In this document: positions 11,291 through 24,300 of the stretch, one piece after another | Layout of the letters: each line of letters opens with the position of its first letter | How positions within the stretch are numbered: position 1 is the first letter of the stretch | Source of the DNA: Gibbula magus | Taxonomy: Eukaryota; Mollusca; Gastropoda; Trochida; Trochidae | DNA: 64,000 nucleotides | Assembly (NCBI GenBank): GCA_936450465.1 | Contig: OW388293.1 | Coordinates: 46,287,040 to 46,351,039 of the forward strand | Direction: 5' to 3' | Notes under the pieces: model-generated | Told to the model about the DNA's origin: nothing | Database searches by the model: none | The model's input: only the letters and a program-made list of their open reading frames with translations | Translations under genes and position numbers: made by a program

Positions 11291-13260
11291 ATACAAGACG
11301 GTTTGGAAGGTGTTAATGCCGTTTAAGGTTTTTGTCGAAAGTGTTTTATATGTATTACTTGAGAAATATTTTTGTTTATCTTCAACCTTAGATGATAATA
11401 GTTTTGTTGTGTCTTAGAACTAATATTTAGTTCTTAGTAATAAATCTAGCTAAGATTTATAACTTCTGCTCTCCCTGATGTATAATAATAAACCTTCGCA
11501 AGTCTCTTTTCTGTTTTATTTAGATTTTTGGTTATTGGAATTGATAAAATATAACCCTTGTTAATTCAGAATCGCCCTTGGGCGGGGATAAATGTCAAAG
11601 CACTTGTGTATTCAGGCCAAATTTGATTTGACTTCTCAAAATAGATAATAAATAGGGGTCTGCGTAAGTCTACATTGACTTATATTTCGCTTCTGAACAT
11701 GTAATCAATTATTATGAAATCTACAAGTCTTTGGCCTCATTTCTTTGCATATCTATATCTGTAAAGAAGTCGTTTGTGTGTTAGCTTTCGTTAATCTGAA
11801 ACTGAGTAAATGTCACCAATTTATTTAGAGCTAAAAACTATCTTTCTTACATTAAACTCTGTAAAAATGAAAACGAGTATTCGCAGTTGATACCGCTCTA
11901 GTAATTCTGAGCATGTACAAAGAGCTCTGCACATAAAGTCCAGTTTCATTTTACAGAACATTTTTAGATTTTACTGAACTAGTCTTTTCATCATTGGTTT
12001 GCTAATGTACTGAGAAATGGAATAGCTGAGGGGCCGATCTAGAGAGAATGTTTTTTTAAATTTTCGACCTCTGTGCATATGTCACTCCGTTGACATTGTT
12101 TCAGAGTTTTCCATTTTGTCGACTGTGATGTCATAACACATTTAGACGATGACAAACTGTCATATATTCTTACATTGTATTTGCCAAAAAAGTGTATGGA
12201 TAAGATGACAAATGAAGAAACTATTACTTTCAGTCAGGTGGTACATCATGTCAATTTACACTTGTAACGTTGTTATTTGGTATCGCACTTTCTGCAATAG
12301 TACACATTCTTGTACTTTTATTGGGATGAGTCCCTTGAGGGATTAGAACTCACGCCTTCAGAGTAAGGCACCAACCGCCAGTACTGACTGTACTAACAGC
12401 TTACCCATTCGACCACCGACGTCACTATTGCATATAATGTCATTGATTGAATTTTTTTTTATTCATTTAAGAGACGGATTGGGCACAAGTTTGAAACTTT
12501 TGAAGTTTGAAGCCCTTTCCACACAATCGACAAATAAGTTTACAAAGCATAAATACAAAACACATGAAGAAAAGAATTTAATAAAAGGAAATAGTTTCAG
12601 GAGGTAAACATGTAATATACATTATTAACGCATTATACAATTATAAACATTATTGTTATGACAAATACATTATAAATATACATTAATACGTATATATGTT
12701 TTAATTAAAGCATTGACTATTTCCAATGAAATTATGAACATGGTGAAACATATTTTCATTGACTGGTTGTGGTAGATTTGGATTGCCATACAGGATTTAA
12801 TTTAGATCTAATAATTTAAATTTTGAAATATTTGGTTTAATTCTGAAGACATTTCACTAAAATCGTTATCCTTGTACTGTACGATACACCATTGTGAACC
12901 CTCATACACCATCCGTAAGTAATTTGATACACAATATACCCGATGGTCTTTACCAAGAACGTAGAATCACTCAAGTGTGAAACCAAAATGCTATCCTGTA
13001 TGTCAAAAGTCGGGCAAGGTGTCGTTATCGTTCCGGCTCTTTGTCGTGTTCGTCTACGTCACAGACACACTAGCTACTGGGGTAACTCTAGTCCTCTTAA
13101 TGGCCTGATATCCGTGTTCTCGAAATATCTTAGTAGAAGAACAAACCCCAGATGCACAATAACGAAAGGATTCATTTCAGCTCAAATAATGCCCCGATAC
13201 AATGACGCCAGTCAGAATAAAATATAAAATAAAGTTTCTGAAAGAGTTACTGGAATGATG
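11291..13260. other. Intergenic, SINE only
   Basis: AT-rich sequence apart from the SINE at 12306. An open stretch at 12943-13227 has no recognisable motif. Confidence 0.6.
12306..12424 (-). mobile_element. tRNA-like SINE of a different type
   Basis: In reverse it reads GTGGTCGAATGGGTAAGC (A-box-like), then GGTTGGTGCCTTACTCTGAA, GTGAGTTCTAATCCC (B-box-like) and a GGACTCATCCCAATAAAAG tail. The D- and T-arm pattern suggests a tRNA origin with a long variable arm. The isotype is uncertain and it is not an intact tRNA. Confidence 0.6.
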
Positions 13261-13693
13261 AAAAATAGAGCCATTGGCTATGTAGCTCATCATGCATTCA
13301 ATAATGATAAAATATTAATATTTACATATGAAATATGATAACAGTTATGGGCTTACAAAATAAATATTACACACAATTTTTGTTAGATCCTGGGAGACTG
13401 CACACAACAATTCAGCTCTCTAGACCTTTCGGAACTGGAGAATGGGATGTAAATAGATTTTTATGGTTTAGACCCCTGTGACCCCAATTTGAGGTCAACG
13501 GGGTCACCAAATCTACAATTTAGAATCCCCATTAGCCACACTGCACACAACTTTTGGAAGTGGAGAAGAAGATGAAAATAGGTTTTGGGGGTTGTGACCC
13601 CTGTGGCCCCATTTGAGGTAACAGGGTCATGTAATCTACAATTTAGAATGCCCATTAGCCAAGGAGTCTGCACAGAAAATTCAGCTCCCTATA

Positions 13694-13724
<31 letters not shown>

Positions 13725-13819
13725 CGAAAGGTTTACAGACGGGCGGATGGACGGACGGACGCCGGACACCATGCCATGCCATAAGCCCATCGGGGCTTTC
13801 AGGCCAGATGAGCTAAAAA
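13261..13819 (-). mobile_element. Tandem-array element, copy 3 (inverted)
   Basis: This copy reads in reverse. It begins with the 3' hairpin end (AAAAATAGAGCCATTGGCTA) and finishes with the head (GGCTTTCAGGCCAGATGAGC). About three units lie between, and the GGACGGACGCCGG region is retained. It is complete at both ends but short, showing that unit number varies between copies. Confidence 0.85.
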
Positions 13820-14050
13820 TATAAAACCGAAAGTTCCAAGTCTTCTGGTTACCGTGTAAATACCATCCTCTCCCCACAGAGGTTAACCAAGTCAATTTCA
13901 ACGTTGGAAGAATTGACTTGAGTTACCGCGGATAGAATGAATGTACAATGGTCAAACACATAAATGGGTATAGGTCTAAACTCTCATCCAAACACCTTAA
14001 AGGTTTAAGAGCCGATGCAAGTCTACAACAAGGCAAGTCTACAGAGCTCA

Positions 14051-14413
14051 GAGGCGTGTTCAGAACCGCGAGTACACGCGAGTATTCGCGAGTTCTCGCT
14101 TCTGAAGGACAACGAGTTCGCTCGTATTCGCGATTACATGCGTGAACACTTTGGAGCAGTCTCGCCAAGCGAGTATTTACGATCCAAGATGGAGTCGGGT
14201 GTCACAAAATTTGATTACCTCATTTTCCTTTTATCACTCCCTCAATTGAAATTTGGTCGTTTGCTATGTGCAAGGCATATTTTTTTCCAAAATGGTGATG
14301 AAATTCTGAAAACATCTTGGGAAGGACTCGCGAATCCAGTTTCCGTTCAGAAGCCATTCGCGCGTACACGAGTACCCGCCAAGTGAGTATACTCTGGCTG
14401 CTGAACACGCCTC
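14051..14413. mobile_element. GAGGCGTGTTCAG MITE (363 bp)
   Basis: GAGGCGTGTTCAG and its exact inverse CTGAACACGCCTC bound the element. Imperfect inverted arms rich in CGAGTACACGCGAGTATTCG extend inward. Open frames inside it are by-products of the CG-rich repeats. A second partial GTGAACACGCCTCAGAGGC lies just downstream at about 14429, suggesting a neighbouring fragment. Confidence 0.8.
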
Positions 14414-14638
14414 AGTATAAGACTGAAAGTGAACACGCCTCAGAGGCTTCTTTTCGTTGTCTAAATGTTTGACTAGAATAATGCATATATAATGGATGTT
14501 TTGATATTATACATATATCATATAAGTAACACGAGTGCTCCGAGGGCACCAGAACCCTCACAGTGTGCCCCATTGATACATATCACTCAATCCTCTAAAA
14601 AAGCAGTTAAAATTTGAGACTATCATTTACGTAGGATC

Positions 14639-14825
14639 AGGGCCGTGTTCAATTAGCGATTACTTGAACGCGATTGCTCAATGTAGCGCTACGTAGCAAA
14701 GCGAGCGATCTTTGAGGTTTTTCACCGTGTCGTTCAGGAGAGAATAAGTGCTACTTGAGCGCTACTTGAGCGCTACATTGAGCAATATGAGCGATTATAA
14801 GCGCTCGCTGTTATGGACACGGCCC
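14639..14825 (+). mobile_element. GGGCCGTGTTCA MITE, reference copy (187 bp)
   Basis: It starts AGGGCCGTGTTCAATTAGCG and ends CGCTGTTATGGACACGGCCC, giving terminal inverted repeats of the form GGGCCGTGTNCA. The interior has CGCTACTTGAGCGCTACTTG and GTGTCGTTCAGGAGAGAAT. It lies 225 bp downstream of another MITE (14051). Confidence 0.8.
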
Positions 14826-15279
14826 AGATTTGTTTTTTTTTTACTTAATTTATTTCGCACAAAGTCAACATACACCAGAACATTCCGAAAGCCTACAAGA
14901 CTCACATTTCAATTTTAAACTTGTAATTACAACTTATAAAGGTGCATGTAATTAATAGTTTGTATTAAGAATTGTGTATATTCAGTCATAAAATTACAGT
15001 ATAGAAAATCAATATAACATGATCTTCCAGGTGTTAAGAACCACGGATATTAATTAACAATCATCTAATTTGCATGACATGAAGACCATAATTAAATATA
15101 ATATAATGTTACACTGCAGTGTATCTTTGGTCTAAGATATATGTATGATGTTTCGACCTCATTTAAAAATACGACGTGCTTGGATATTTATTTGCTAATA
15201 CTGATTAAAAACTATGTCTGTTATACATGATATATGACGATTAACCTCATGAATGTGCATAGCATTTATTAATAAAAAA

Positions 15280-15830
15280 AATGCAAGGATGTTTCATCCC
15301 ATCACAAGGGACTTAAAATTAACCCAAAACCTTTAACTTTAGAAGTACCTCTTGAACAAAGATTATGTAACTTCTGTAACAGTAATTGTATAGAGGGTGA
15401 AATTCACTTTCTCACTGTTGGTAATTTCTTCTCAGATTTAAGGTATGAATTTTGGAAATCTGTATCTTCTGCTGACCCTTCCTTTCTACATCTCAATCCG
15501 ACTGACCAGGCTGTATATTTACTATCTAGCAGTAGGTTATGTAAGCCACTGGCTGCCTTAACATATAACATGTACAGACGGAGGTTGCGCCTCACTTAAT
15601 TCTAATGTTTATTCCATTCTTGTATATTCAATATTGTATATCCTTATTTATCTACATTTTAACATGAACAAAGTTATAAGTGTCTCATAGGCCTTTGTAG
15701 GCCGGGTGCTATCTTTCTATCTACAATGTTTTATATCATGTGAATATTGTTTTATTGTGCCATATGTGAAATGTATGTATGCACGTGACACCGAAATAAA
15801 ATACTTTTCTTCTTCTTCTTCTTCGATAGA
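15280..15830 (+). mobile_element. LINE 3' end (truncated) with CTT-repeat tail
   Basis: An open stretch of about 85 codons to TAA near 15597 encodes PLEQRLCNFCNSNCIEGEIH, then FLTVGN...LRYEFW and a final YNMYRRRLRLT. This matches the C-terminal Cys-His tail typical of LINE reverse-transcriptase proteins (RLCxxC...E.HFL..C). The last Cys of the motif is missing. An AT-rich 3' UTR leads to AATAAAATACTTTTCTTC and a (CTT)n run at 15808-15827. It is 5'-truncated and inactive. Confidence 0.7.
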
Positions 15831-16935
15831 TTATAACGCCAAGCTTGGCGATTTCATTTTGCTATATACAGCAGCTCCTCAAACATTCTCCAAGCATAAC
15901 ACGGACAGGCAGTCAATAGACTATTCCACATTGTGTAGGTAATGGAAGTGGTTCACCAGTTAATTCGCTTGTTTAAAGGGAAGATTCTATCGGGGTATTA
16001 AAAAAAAAGGAATTCGAGAAGATATTCCTGTTTATACATATATGCAATTGACTCAAGATTATAACACAGTCTAGTTCAAATAGAGTAATACTTTAATGAC
16101 TTCCGATTTATAAATTTTACAAGGAACAGTGTACATTCATTAAACAACAATAATAATTAAGTGATCTTAGTGTGCTTCGGCAAACCAATGCATTGTGTAT
16201 CAGCCTAAGGAAAACCTATGTATTACTTTGTGGATATTATTAATTTAAGTTTAAATTATAGTGAAAGAATATATTATATAATGCAAAACATCAAAATGGC
16301 GGATACCCCGATGGAACCGTCCCTTTAAGGCGACTGCGAGCATAATGTCTGTGAAATAGCTGTCTGTATTATAGGAGGTTTTATCCAGCATATAGCGAAT
16401 AGCATCTTAAATACGTGACATACATACTCATTGCGGCAAAGTTAGTGATGTATATCAAACAGCTGATAGGGAAATTAACTTATTGGGCTATAGAAATACA
16501 TTGCAACAAGAACATCCAAATTTCAATTAGAATTTTTATGAGCATAGGGCCGAACAATTTGTACTTTAACATACCCGAGGTTAACAACATTTATGATCTA
16601 ATTTAATTCAAACGCATAATTTTCATGACCAAAAAAGAATAATACATAAATAATAGCGTCTATTATTGCATAGTCGAGATGGAGATGTAGAATTTTAATG
16701 TAACGAGCAATAAAATACTTGGATTTGTCAGTGAAATAAAATGTCGATCAAACTACAGTGAATATATCTGCTATTTTCATTGCGACCTCATGATAACATA
16801 TCGTTCTTGCTGGCCAGTAGCACTATCTACGTTCCATTATGTAAGCAAATGAGAGTTAGCTCGGTATGTGAAGGTAAAAACATATAATTGTTAACATTAT
16901 AAATTTATGAAAAGAAAACACTGAATGGATATTGC

Positions 16936-17046
16936 CAAATACCTGGTTTATTTCGTATCGTGTCATGGGTAAAATTGTTATCTCACGAGTGGCGCAACCA
17001 ATATCAATTTTATCCATGACAGCCGATGAAATAAACCTGGTATTTT
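16936..17046. repeat. Fold-back element upstream of the gene
   Basis: AAATACCTGGTTTATTTCG and GTGTCATGGGTAAAATTG are inverted as CAATTTTATCCATGACAG and CGATGAAATAAACCTGGTAT. The loop contains CACGAGTGGCGCAACC, and a CACGAGTGGCGTAGCC repeat recurs at about 17283, so the element may extend further or be tandem. Confidence 0.75.
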
Positions 17047-17783
17047 ACAAACTCCATCAAGTATCATACATCTATCGGTGAATAAACCCAGGCTATACAG
17101 TGGCGAAAACCCGAGGCTTCATCGTCTCTCTGCTGAGTGGCCATATACTTTATATGCTAAAAGATGAGAAACTGAAACTGAGTCTCAACACTGAAGTGTG
17201 ATAACACTTTCTCAGGATATTTTGCGTTTTCAGTGTGATATCACTTATCTCTCATCGAATGACGGGATAAAGCCGATATTTTCACGAGTGGCGTAGCCAT
17301 ACATTTACCTTTAAAAATGTTTTAAAATATATCAAATATAGGCCTATCCATTAGTGAATTAAGTTGGACGCACAAATTCACCAACAGTGAAATCATTATT
17401 TCAGATTAAAAAACAAACAAACCCCAAAACTTTTCATAGAAATAATTGACAAATTTAAATTATAACGATATAAACGATAACACGTACATGTAATCATGTA
17501 AATCAATATAAATGTATTTCACATACCATAATGCTTGAAAGAACAGGCCGATAGTTTGAATTGCAACCCGATAACACTTAAATTCCTATGAATTTCAACT
17601 CACAAAAACCTATTAAGCTTGAATTGCACGCTAGTGTACAAATGGATTCAAGACTATATCGAGCACCTGTTTGCAATGACTTGGCATATATACATGTACG
17701 TAACAATGGTGCAGTGAAATCAGCTGACATATCACATCTGTCGAAGGTCAAGGTCCCTTTAACTTTTCCGAGTACTCCTCTAA

Positions 17784-17785
<2 letters not shown>

Positions 17786-17816
<31 letters not shown>

Positions 17817-17880
17817 CCCCTCCGCCCGCCCTCCCTCTCTCCCCACCCCTCCTCTCCTCCGCCCACCCTCCCTCTCTCCC
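17786..17880. repeat. Poly-C / CT-rich low-complexity tract
   Basis: A pure C run of about 27 bases followed by C-rich, CT-rich sequence (CCTCCCTCTCTCC repeated twice). The minus strand could form G-quadruplexes. It creates spurious proline-rich and glycine-rich open frames. Confidence 0.9.
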
Positions 17881-19099
17881 GACTCCTCACATTTATAACG
17901 CTGATTCGAGGAATATAAATGTTGCTTACGCGTGATCAACATTCTTATAGATAAAGCGTCTGTACACTTACCACAGTTATGTATATGTGTTACTATGCGT
18001 TGTTTCTATAAACTGCTGTACACCAACTAGCATTGTATAACTCTATAATCAAAAGCTAATAAATTTAATTCTTTCGAAGACATCAAGAAGTTGGTAAGAT
18101 GAATGTGAAACGAGTTCTATATATATGGATGTACAACTCCTTTATTGCAAAAGTGTGGCGTTTCTCTGAATATGATCATCTATATACTGCATTGTTTAAT
18201 GGAGTTCAAATATACACATGCAGACACATGTAACCTTTGACATTTTAGTCACCCTAGTCACTTTATAGCGTAAAGGCAACAGACAAACTAATTATATTTA
18301 TCAATTCCATGTAATTTGTGAAACTTTATCAATAAAATTTAAATGAACGGTGCATGTCAGTTCATCTATACCAAGTGATACAGCTGTGTACATATTTAAA
18401 TTTAGTACAGAAATACTGTACATGTTGAGAATCGGTTTTCACTTACAGTAAAATATCAAATAGACTTAATAGATTTTTCACTGTTTAAAATGTCTGTTCT
18501 TTTTTTAAAAAGTAAGCGCATTTTGGTTCATACACTTAATCTTAATAAATATTTAAAACTGCTCATCTAACTGTAACACTTTTCAAATCTCTTTTATTGT
18601 GTAGAGAGAAGATAGAGAGTAGATATGATTTTTCAAATAATAATATTAGTAGTCTCTGGAGGCATATGAAGATATTTAGATACAAGGATAACAATTCCTG
18701 AAAATCGTTTAGTTTTTCTGAGGCAATTTGAATTTCTACCGAAACCTTTACGATCATAAGCAGATTACCTATAAATTATTGGTAAGTGGTTGTACATTAC
18801 TTAAACACATATATGTGGTGACACGTGGTCGTATCTTAAACTTCTCTGACTACTACCAGATGAAGTTTAGCAACAATTGGCACCGGGTGGGTAATCGATT
18901 CAAAGTTTATCAACAAGAGTAGAATTTTTCTTTATATTTACAGATATGTTTTTGACCACATCTCTTGTTTTCTCGAATATATTTTTCACTGGATTGAATA
19001 TACTGTATTGTTCATTGTATTGCATTACATATTTGAATGTGTATGAACATGAACAAACAATGAATAAAATTATTTTAAAAAACCAACAAAAAAAAACCC

Positions 19100-19131
19100 A
19101 AAATAATCAAACAAACAAACAAACAAACAAA
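19100..19131 (+). repeat. Microsatellite (CAAA)n
   Basis: About six CAAA units after an A-rich stretch; simple repeat. Confidence 0.85.
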
Positions 19132-19254
19132 AACGAGTTTGAATGTTGATTCCCTGTCCCTCACTGAGGTTTGAGTTGTAACATTATCTTGATCACGTGA
19201 CCTATATGTGCTCATGTCACCAAGCAGTGCAAATGGGGACCTGGGTGGTTTTGA

Positions 19255-19444
19255 TGAAAAATAAAATGGCCGCCATGCACTTTTTGCTGTATACGCAACA
19301 CCGTTATTACCACTACGAATAATTGGTTTGTGTAATAACATATTTTACCCTCTAAAGTAAATATAAATGACATAAACTATCATTATAAATGGGATATTTG
19401 AAAAAAATATGTTTTTAAAAAAACGTGCTACTAATCCTTTAAAG
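19255..19444 (+). mobile_element. TTTAAAGGGGC MITE, 5'-truncated copy
   Basis: Homology begins at about AAAATGGCCGCCATGCACTT and continues through GTATACGCAACACCGTTATT and TTGGTTTGTGTAATAACATA to AACGTGCTACTAATCCTTTA. The left 150 bp of the family is missing and replaced by other sequence. Confidence 0.8.
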
Positions 19445-19477
19445 GATGTTTAAAAGGTAGGCCTACTTTGGTAGACG

Positions 19478-19612
19478 AGAATTTTAACATCGGCCTGAAA
19501 GAAAGGCCTATGTCAAATTTTAAAAGTCTCTTTCAAAGTTAGATTTAATTTGTTTAACGAAAAGTTCAACATCGTACTGAAAGATAGGCCTATATAAAAT
19601 GTTCAGGCTCAG
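19478..19612 (+). repeat. Short tandem duplication, about 85-90-bp units
   Basis: ACATCG(G/T)(C/A)CTGAAAGA(A/T)AGGCCTAT appears twice, followed by related AAAAT(T/G)TT sequence. Function unknown. Confidence 0.6.
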
Positions 19613-20869
19613 TAACTTTACATTTACCAACTTTGTCACAGCACGTGCAACCCGATATTTCCCCTAATTTATGACGTTTATTTCCACACGTAATGGTTAT
19701 TATTAATAAAAACATGTCACGTATCATCTTAACCCGGATGTGAATACTGATCGTGTCAAGTATTTTTAATCAGATATCGGTGAAAACATTTATATACAGC
19801 AAGAACCATATACCAGTCAGGGGTGGTCTGGGGGTTAATGTTAAAATGATCGTGTCACGTGTTGTTTTATCTTAAACACGTAATTTACATGCTGACATTG
19901 CAAAATTGGCACGTCAATCGCGGGGATTTGAGTAGCCTCAACAAATACCCTCATTGGGCAGGACGAGTGTCACTGTGACAATATAAATATAAAGATGTAA
20001 ATTAAGTCGTGATATAGATCGAAAACCGACAATATACTAGCACGATAATTAGTCATACGTACTTTTGGAAACTTAAATCCAACATTAAGGTAGATTTAGG
20101 TTGATAGTGTTGATATATCTTCTGCAAATGTATAAGCCGTTGTTCGATTTTAATTGAAAACAAGTCAGTGTCATGTCATATATTTGACATTCAGGGATGA
20201 CTATGAGTGGCGGGTGTGTTGATTTCAACTCAAATCAGTAGATGTGGTATTTTGGTACGTATTAAGTTTTTTATTAAAATGACTACTCAATGCCCCCATA
20301 TATACATTGTTAATCGATTAAAAAGTCATGATTCTCTGATTCAACACGGCGTATGCGGTTCCAATATTTGTATAGTAAAAGTATAATTAGACATTGTGTG
20401 ATTTGTACGATTAAATATTCCGTTTGATAAACGCATATCACGTTTTTTTCAGGCACTGTTATCGTGAAGTGAATATTTGGTTCAAGTGTCCTTGACTTTT
20501 AAACATACGAACGTGCGGGTAATATATCAGAGAAATATAATTTCATTTTAATTTTCATAGACATTTAATGTCGACGACAAGCTCGTTATTGTTGCGAAAT
20601 GTCAACATAACTTTACTTGGCGATGATTTGAAATTAATAAATCAACATCGTTTTACAGGTCTGGAAGAAGCACAGATTTAGGCTCGCTGATTGGCTGATT
20701 TTGGAGGTGTGTTCCTGACCTCAAAGTTCACAGCATCCATGCGCAGTGACCGATTTACAGTTTTACCGGCCTTGGAAAGGTAGAAGCTGTATTTGTTCGA
20801 AATAATGACTTTTGTGAAACAAAATAAACTAGTTTTGTAAATACAATCTATTTCTATCACAATAAGTCA

Positions 20870-21093
20870 TATTTCATCTCACGTGTAGTTGGAATCGAGT
20901 CTGGTTTGATTTCGAGAGCTAAGTTCTCGAGCCGGGCTTTATCCGGGTCAGACGAACGGGACCGGCAACAAATCAGCTGATTTCCACAATCACCGGCGCG
21001 ACGTCTCACAGGACGGTTGCTTATAGACTGCGGTGTGTATTAGAGCTATATACTGTGCGGATTATTCCAAAAAACAAAGGACAGGTCAGTTGG
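20870..21093 (+). promoter_or_regulatory. Probable distal promoter and 5' UTR of the long sestrin transcript
   Basis: The 220 bp before the exon 1a ATG is markedly richer in CpG than its surroundings. It holds an E-box CACGTG at 20880-20885 and a GACGTCTCA half-CRE near 21001. A TATATA-like stretch at 21046-21051 is so close to the ATG that it is unlikely to be the working TATA box. The transcription start cannot be placed from sequence alone. Confidence 0.5.
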
Positions 21094-21393
21094 ATGGCAA
21101 ATGAGGAGAATGTACGGAAAGTTCGCGACGAAGAAAGTCTCCGTTTCTTCCACTGTGTGTGTCATCGCGATGCAGCCGTCCGTCGACTGGGTCTAGAAAC
21201 TATTCGAAAAACGTTTGATGCTTGGTTAGATGGCTATGGAAGTCCGAAACCAGCCCCGATCAGTGGAAGCATCAACGGGATCGACTTTCGTCCCATTGTC
21301 GTGGAATATCTTCCCGAACTTCTCTGCCTCACTATACAGTGCCCGTTCCACGACGTTCGAGAAAAACTCAGCGATCTGCTAGAAGATGTGCAG
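21094..21393 (+). CDS. Sesn: Sestrin exon 1a: long-form N-terminal extension
   Basis: This exon encodes 100 residues beginning [14 protein letters not shown] and ending LSDLLEDVQ, then a GTATGT donor at 21394. The frame stays open for 13 codons upstream, but the only upstream initiator is GTG, so the ATG at 21094 was chosen. The ending CPFHDVREK...VQ aligns with CPFKDVREK...IQ of the vertebrate sestrin-1 long isoform, and [16 protein letters not shown] matches its CSRDSTTREAALENIR. The segment is predicted alpha-helical and HEAT-like; its role in the family is poorly defined. The exon ends in phase 0. Reading past the donor gives unrelated low-complexity sequence, which supports the splice site. 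Confidence 0.93.
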
Positions 21394-24300
21394 GTATGTT
21401 ATCATTTATATCAACCCTTTATATTTAATGTACAGGTGAAAAATAAAAAAAGCTGTTTATGTGTCATCGATGGTTATATATCGTTGAACGATATCTCATA
21501 TTGTTTTATAACGCAACATGACAGCGGCTTAGCTGAGCGTTATATCTAGAACATGAAATCGGCGTTCATGACATGGCATTGCGAGTCTTGGCTTCGAAGA
21601 TAACAGACAACCCAACAGAACACCGCTATCATAATACACACACACTGATAACTATGCTTCACACCAAGCGAATACATACACTGGACCAGAGATTTGACTG
21701 TGTAGATAAGGGAAAACTGACCACCATTACCCCGTTATAACGCATTTAGGTCACAGCGGCTGACCTCGTATGGCAGAAAGGGGGCGTGGCTTATTGACCT
21801 ATGCTGAAAAACATGCTAGTATCCAGTGGTCAAATAAACTTAAGTAATGTGTTTGTTATCTGTTGATTTACTGTTGTTATCAATATCTCTGCATTTTGTA
21901 GCATATCTAAGGCAGACATTAAACTCAGGAACTTCACTCAGCTGGTTGTGACTCCAGTCTTGATGTTAGAAAATAAAAATAATTTTATAGTTTCCCTGAT
22001 AGAAATCTGTACATAATCTGGGTTAACAATTTAAAACAACAACCAAGTTAAACATATTAGATAATAATACTTCATATCAATGGTTAAATGTGATACAATG
22101 AAATGTAATAAATCATTGTAGAACATTATTTCAATATGTTACACATTGAACGCTTTTGTTATGCACAATGTTAATGACCTTGTCTTTATAAACGTTTTTC
22201 TAGGTTTGTCTGTAAAACACATTGCTATGCATCTCAAGGGAATTATATATAGTGCATCCTTTGTGATGTGTTGGCTGATGCAACTTCTCAGTCATTCATT
22301 TCAGAAAACGAGCATGTTGTCCTCTTTATATTTTAATTTATCTATTTGTTTTTAATTTTTAATTTAAAAAAAAAAGTTCAACAATTGTGTCCTGCATTCA
22401 TCACTAGATGAAATTCTGTTTCTCTCAAATACTGACATCTTCGACACATTGTACTTGCCGAGTGAAGGGCTCTGGGTCATATACAAAGGGAGATAACTCC
22501 AACTAAATTTCTTAAACTTACACATGAAATACATTAAGAATGTATTGTCTGTTACTATATTTTAAGGTTTAAGAATATTCTACTTTAGCTTGAATTTAAA
22601 AAAAAACTTTAACATAGTTTCAAAACTGGGAAATGTTTCAAATTTCAATACAAGATTATACATTGGTGGTTTTTATATTTGTGGTTGCTGGGTATATATA
22701 CATTCGTAAAAAGTTCTTAATTTAAAAAAAAAAATTGTGTAAAAGATTCTGGCTTTGAGTGTCAATATTATGACTGGAGTATTCTTAAAATCACTCAGCA
22801 AAAACTTGTTTCAGTGTTTTTCCCATATATATTTATTAACAATTACATCAAACATGTTAAGTGAAAGGATTTCACCAAGTTCATTATTCTCTTTTAATCT
22901 GATGAAACTTCCTCAGGTATCTGCAGTTCAAAAGATGCAGAATAAGTCTCAGAAATTATGTTTTGATACTAAATAACACCTGGGTCCCGTTGCACAAAAC
23001 TCTAAGGTGACCTTACGTCACTAAGGTAGTCTTTTCGCTTTTTCGTCTTCTTCTCCAGAACCACTTTTGTGTACAGACTCCTTGGCCAATGGGAATTCTA
23101 AATAATAGATTTCGTGACCCTGCGACCCCAAATATAGGTCACAGAGGTTATTACCTGAAAACCTATTTTCATCTTCTTCTCAAGAACCACTGACCCTAGA
23201 GACTTGAAATTTCATGTACAGACTCCTTAGCCAATTGGAATTCTAACTTGTAGATGTCATAATCATACGACCCCAAGTATACGTCAGAGAGGTCATGACC
23301 TGAAAAGCTATTTACATCTTGAGATTTTATGTGCTCTTCAAAGGGAGGTAATTTAAAGGAAAAAACAGTGATGAATTAAATCTTCAAGTGTGTCTTTATT
23401 TGTAGGGGATTTTATCTCTGGCCTCAAAGATAGGTCAGAGGGGTGAGGACCTTAAGACATAATTCATCTTCTCCATTTAAAGTGCTTCCTATTTGTTGTA
23501 CCTCTCACCTGGAGGTTGAAATTTTGAATTAGTTAATGTATATAAAGCCTGATGAGCTACAGAGCCAGTGGCTCTATTTTTTTAAATATTTAGATTAAAA
23601 TATTGGCAGATCCGGGGGGGAGGGGGGGAGGGGGTGAGGGGGGGAGGGGGTGGGGGTGGGGTGGTGTGTCAAGGCTTTTGAAATCCCCCCCAGAATTACA
23701 TGCAAAAATTCAAGGGCGTTTACATGGCAAGATATTACTTGAGTAATTACATAAAATTAACCGTTACATGAATTCATTTCAATCCATTCAATTGATAAGT
23801 AGATTTTGATGTCATTATTTAAATAAAATTTTGCATAAAACTTGCATAAAGCTCGTTAATCTTCCATTATTGATTAATCAGCTGAACTGTGAAGGAGAGT
23901 AGAATATATTCTTCTGGAACCGTCACATCATATTAACATCACAGGTGAACTTTGAAAAGAGAGAGGTTTGGTTCCCTCTATGTATCCTAAGTGGATCCGC
24001 ATGCTGCTATCCCCACCAAGCCCTCTTCTAAACATGACGTAAATCGCCTCATTTAAAATACCTTTGAAAATAGAAACACAAATCATTTTGCATTTCAACA
24101 CACATATTGTTGGTCCATTATTCAAGTTTATCGACCTGATCCGTGTAAACAATGAGCGGAATGATGGTACCTGTTTCATAAAGATCATATGACACAGTTT
24201 TTAATCCATAATGATTTTATTGCCTATTTGTGTCATATGAATAATAAAATGATGATCAACAAAAAGCCTGATTTCGAAATGCTAAAGACTGAAGTTGTTG

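Larger units (their letters stand above)
15831..20869. other. Intergenic upstream of sestrin
   Basis: It contains the fold-back at 16936, poly-C at 17786, a microsatellite at 19100, the MITE fragment at 19255 and the duplication at 19478. The stretch 19.62-20.87 kb is the immediate upstream flank; no other gene or clear regulatory cluster was recognised in it. Confidence 0.6.

Noticed and set aside
12943..13227. 94-codon open frame
   Set aside because: No recognisable motif, and it stands alone between a SINE and a tandem-array element.
14015..14408. Open frames of up to 123 codons
   Set aside because: They lie within the GAGGCGTGTTCAG MITE and arise from its CG-rich inverted repeats.
17786..17880. 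CRISPR- or regulatory-array possibility for short repeats in the window
   Set aside because: This is a simple-sequence tract, and the tandem arrays elsewhere lack unique spacers of fixed length. A eukaryotic genome is evident from introns and SINEs.
17588..17942. Proline-rich and glycine-rich frames
   Set aside because: Produced by the poly-C and CT-rich tract, not a gene.
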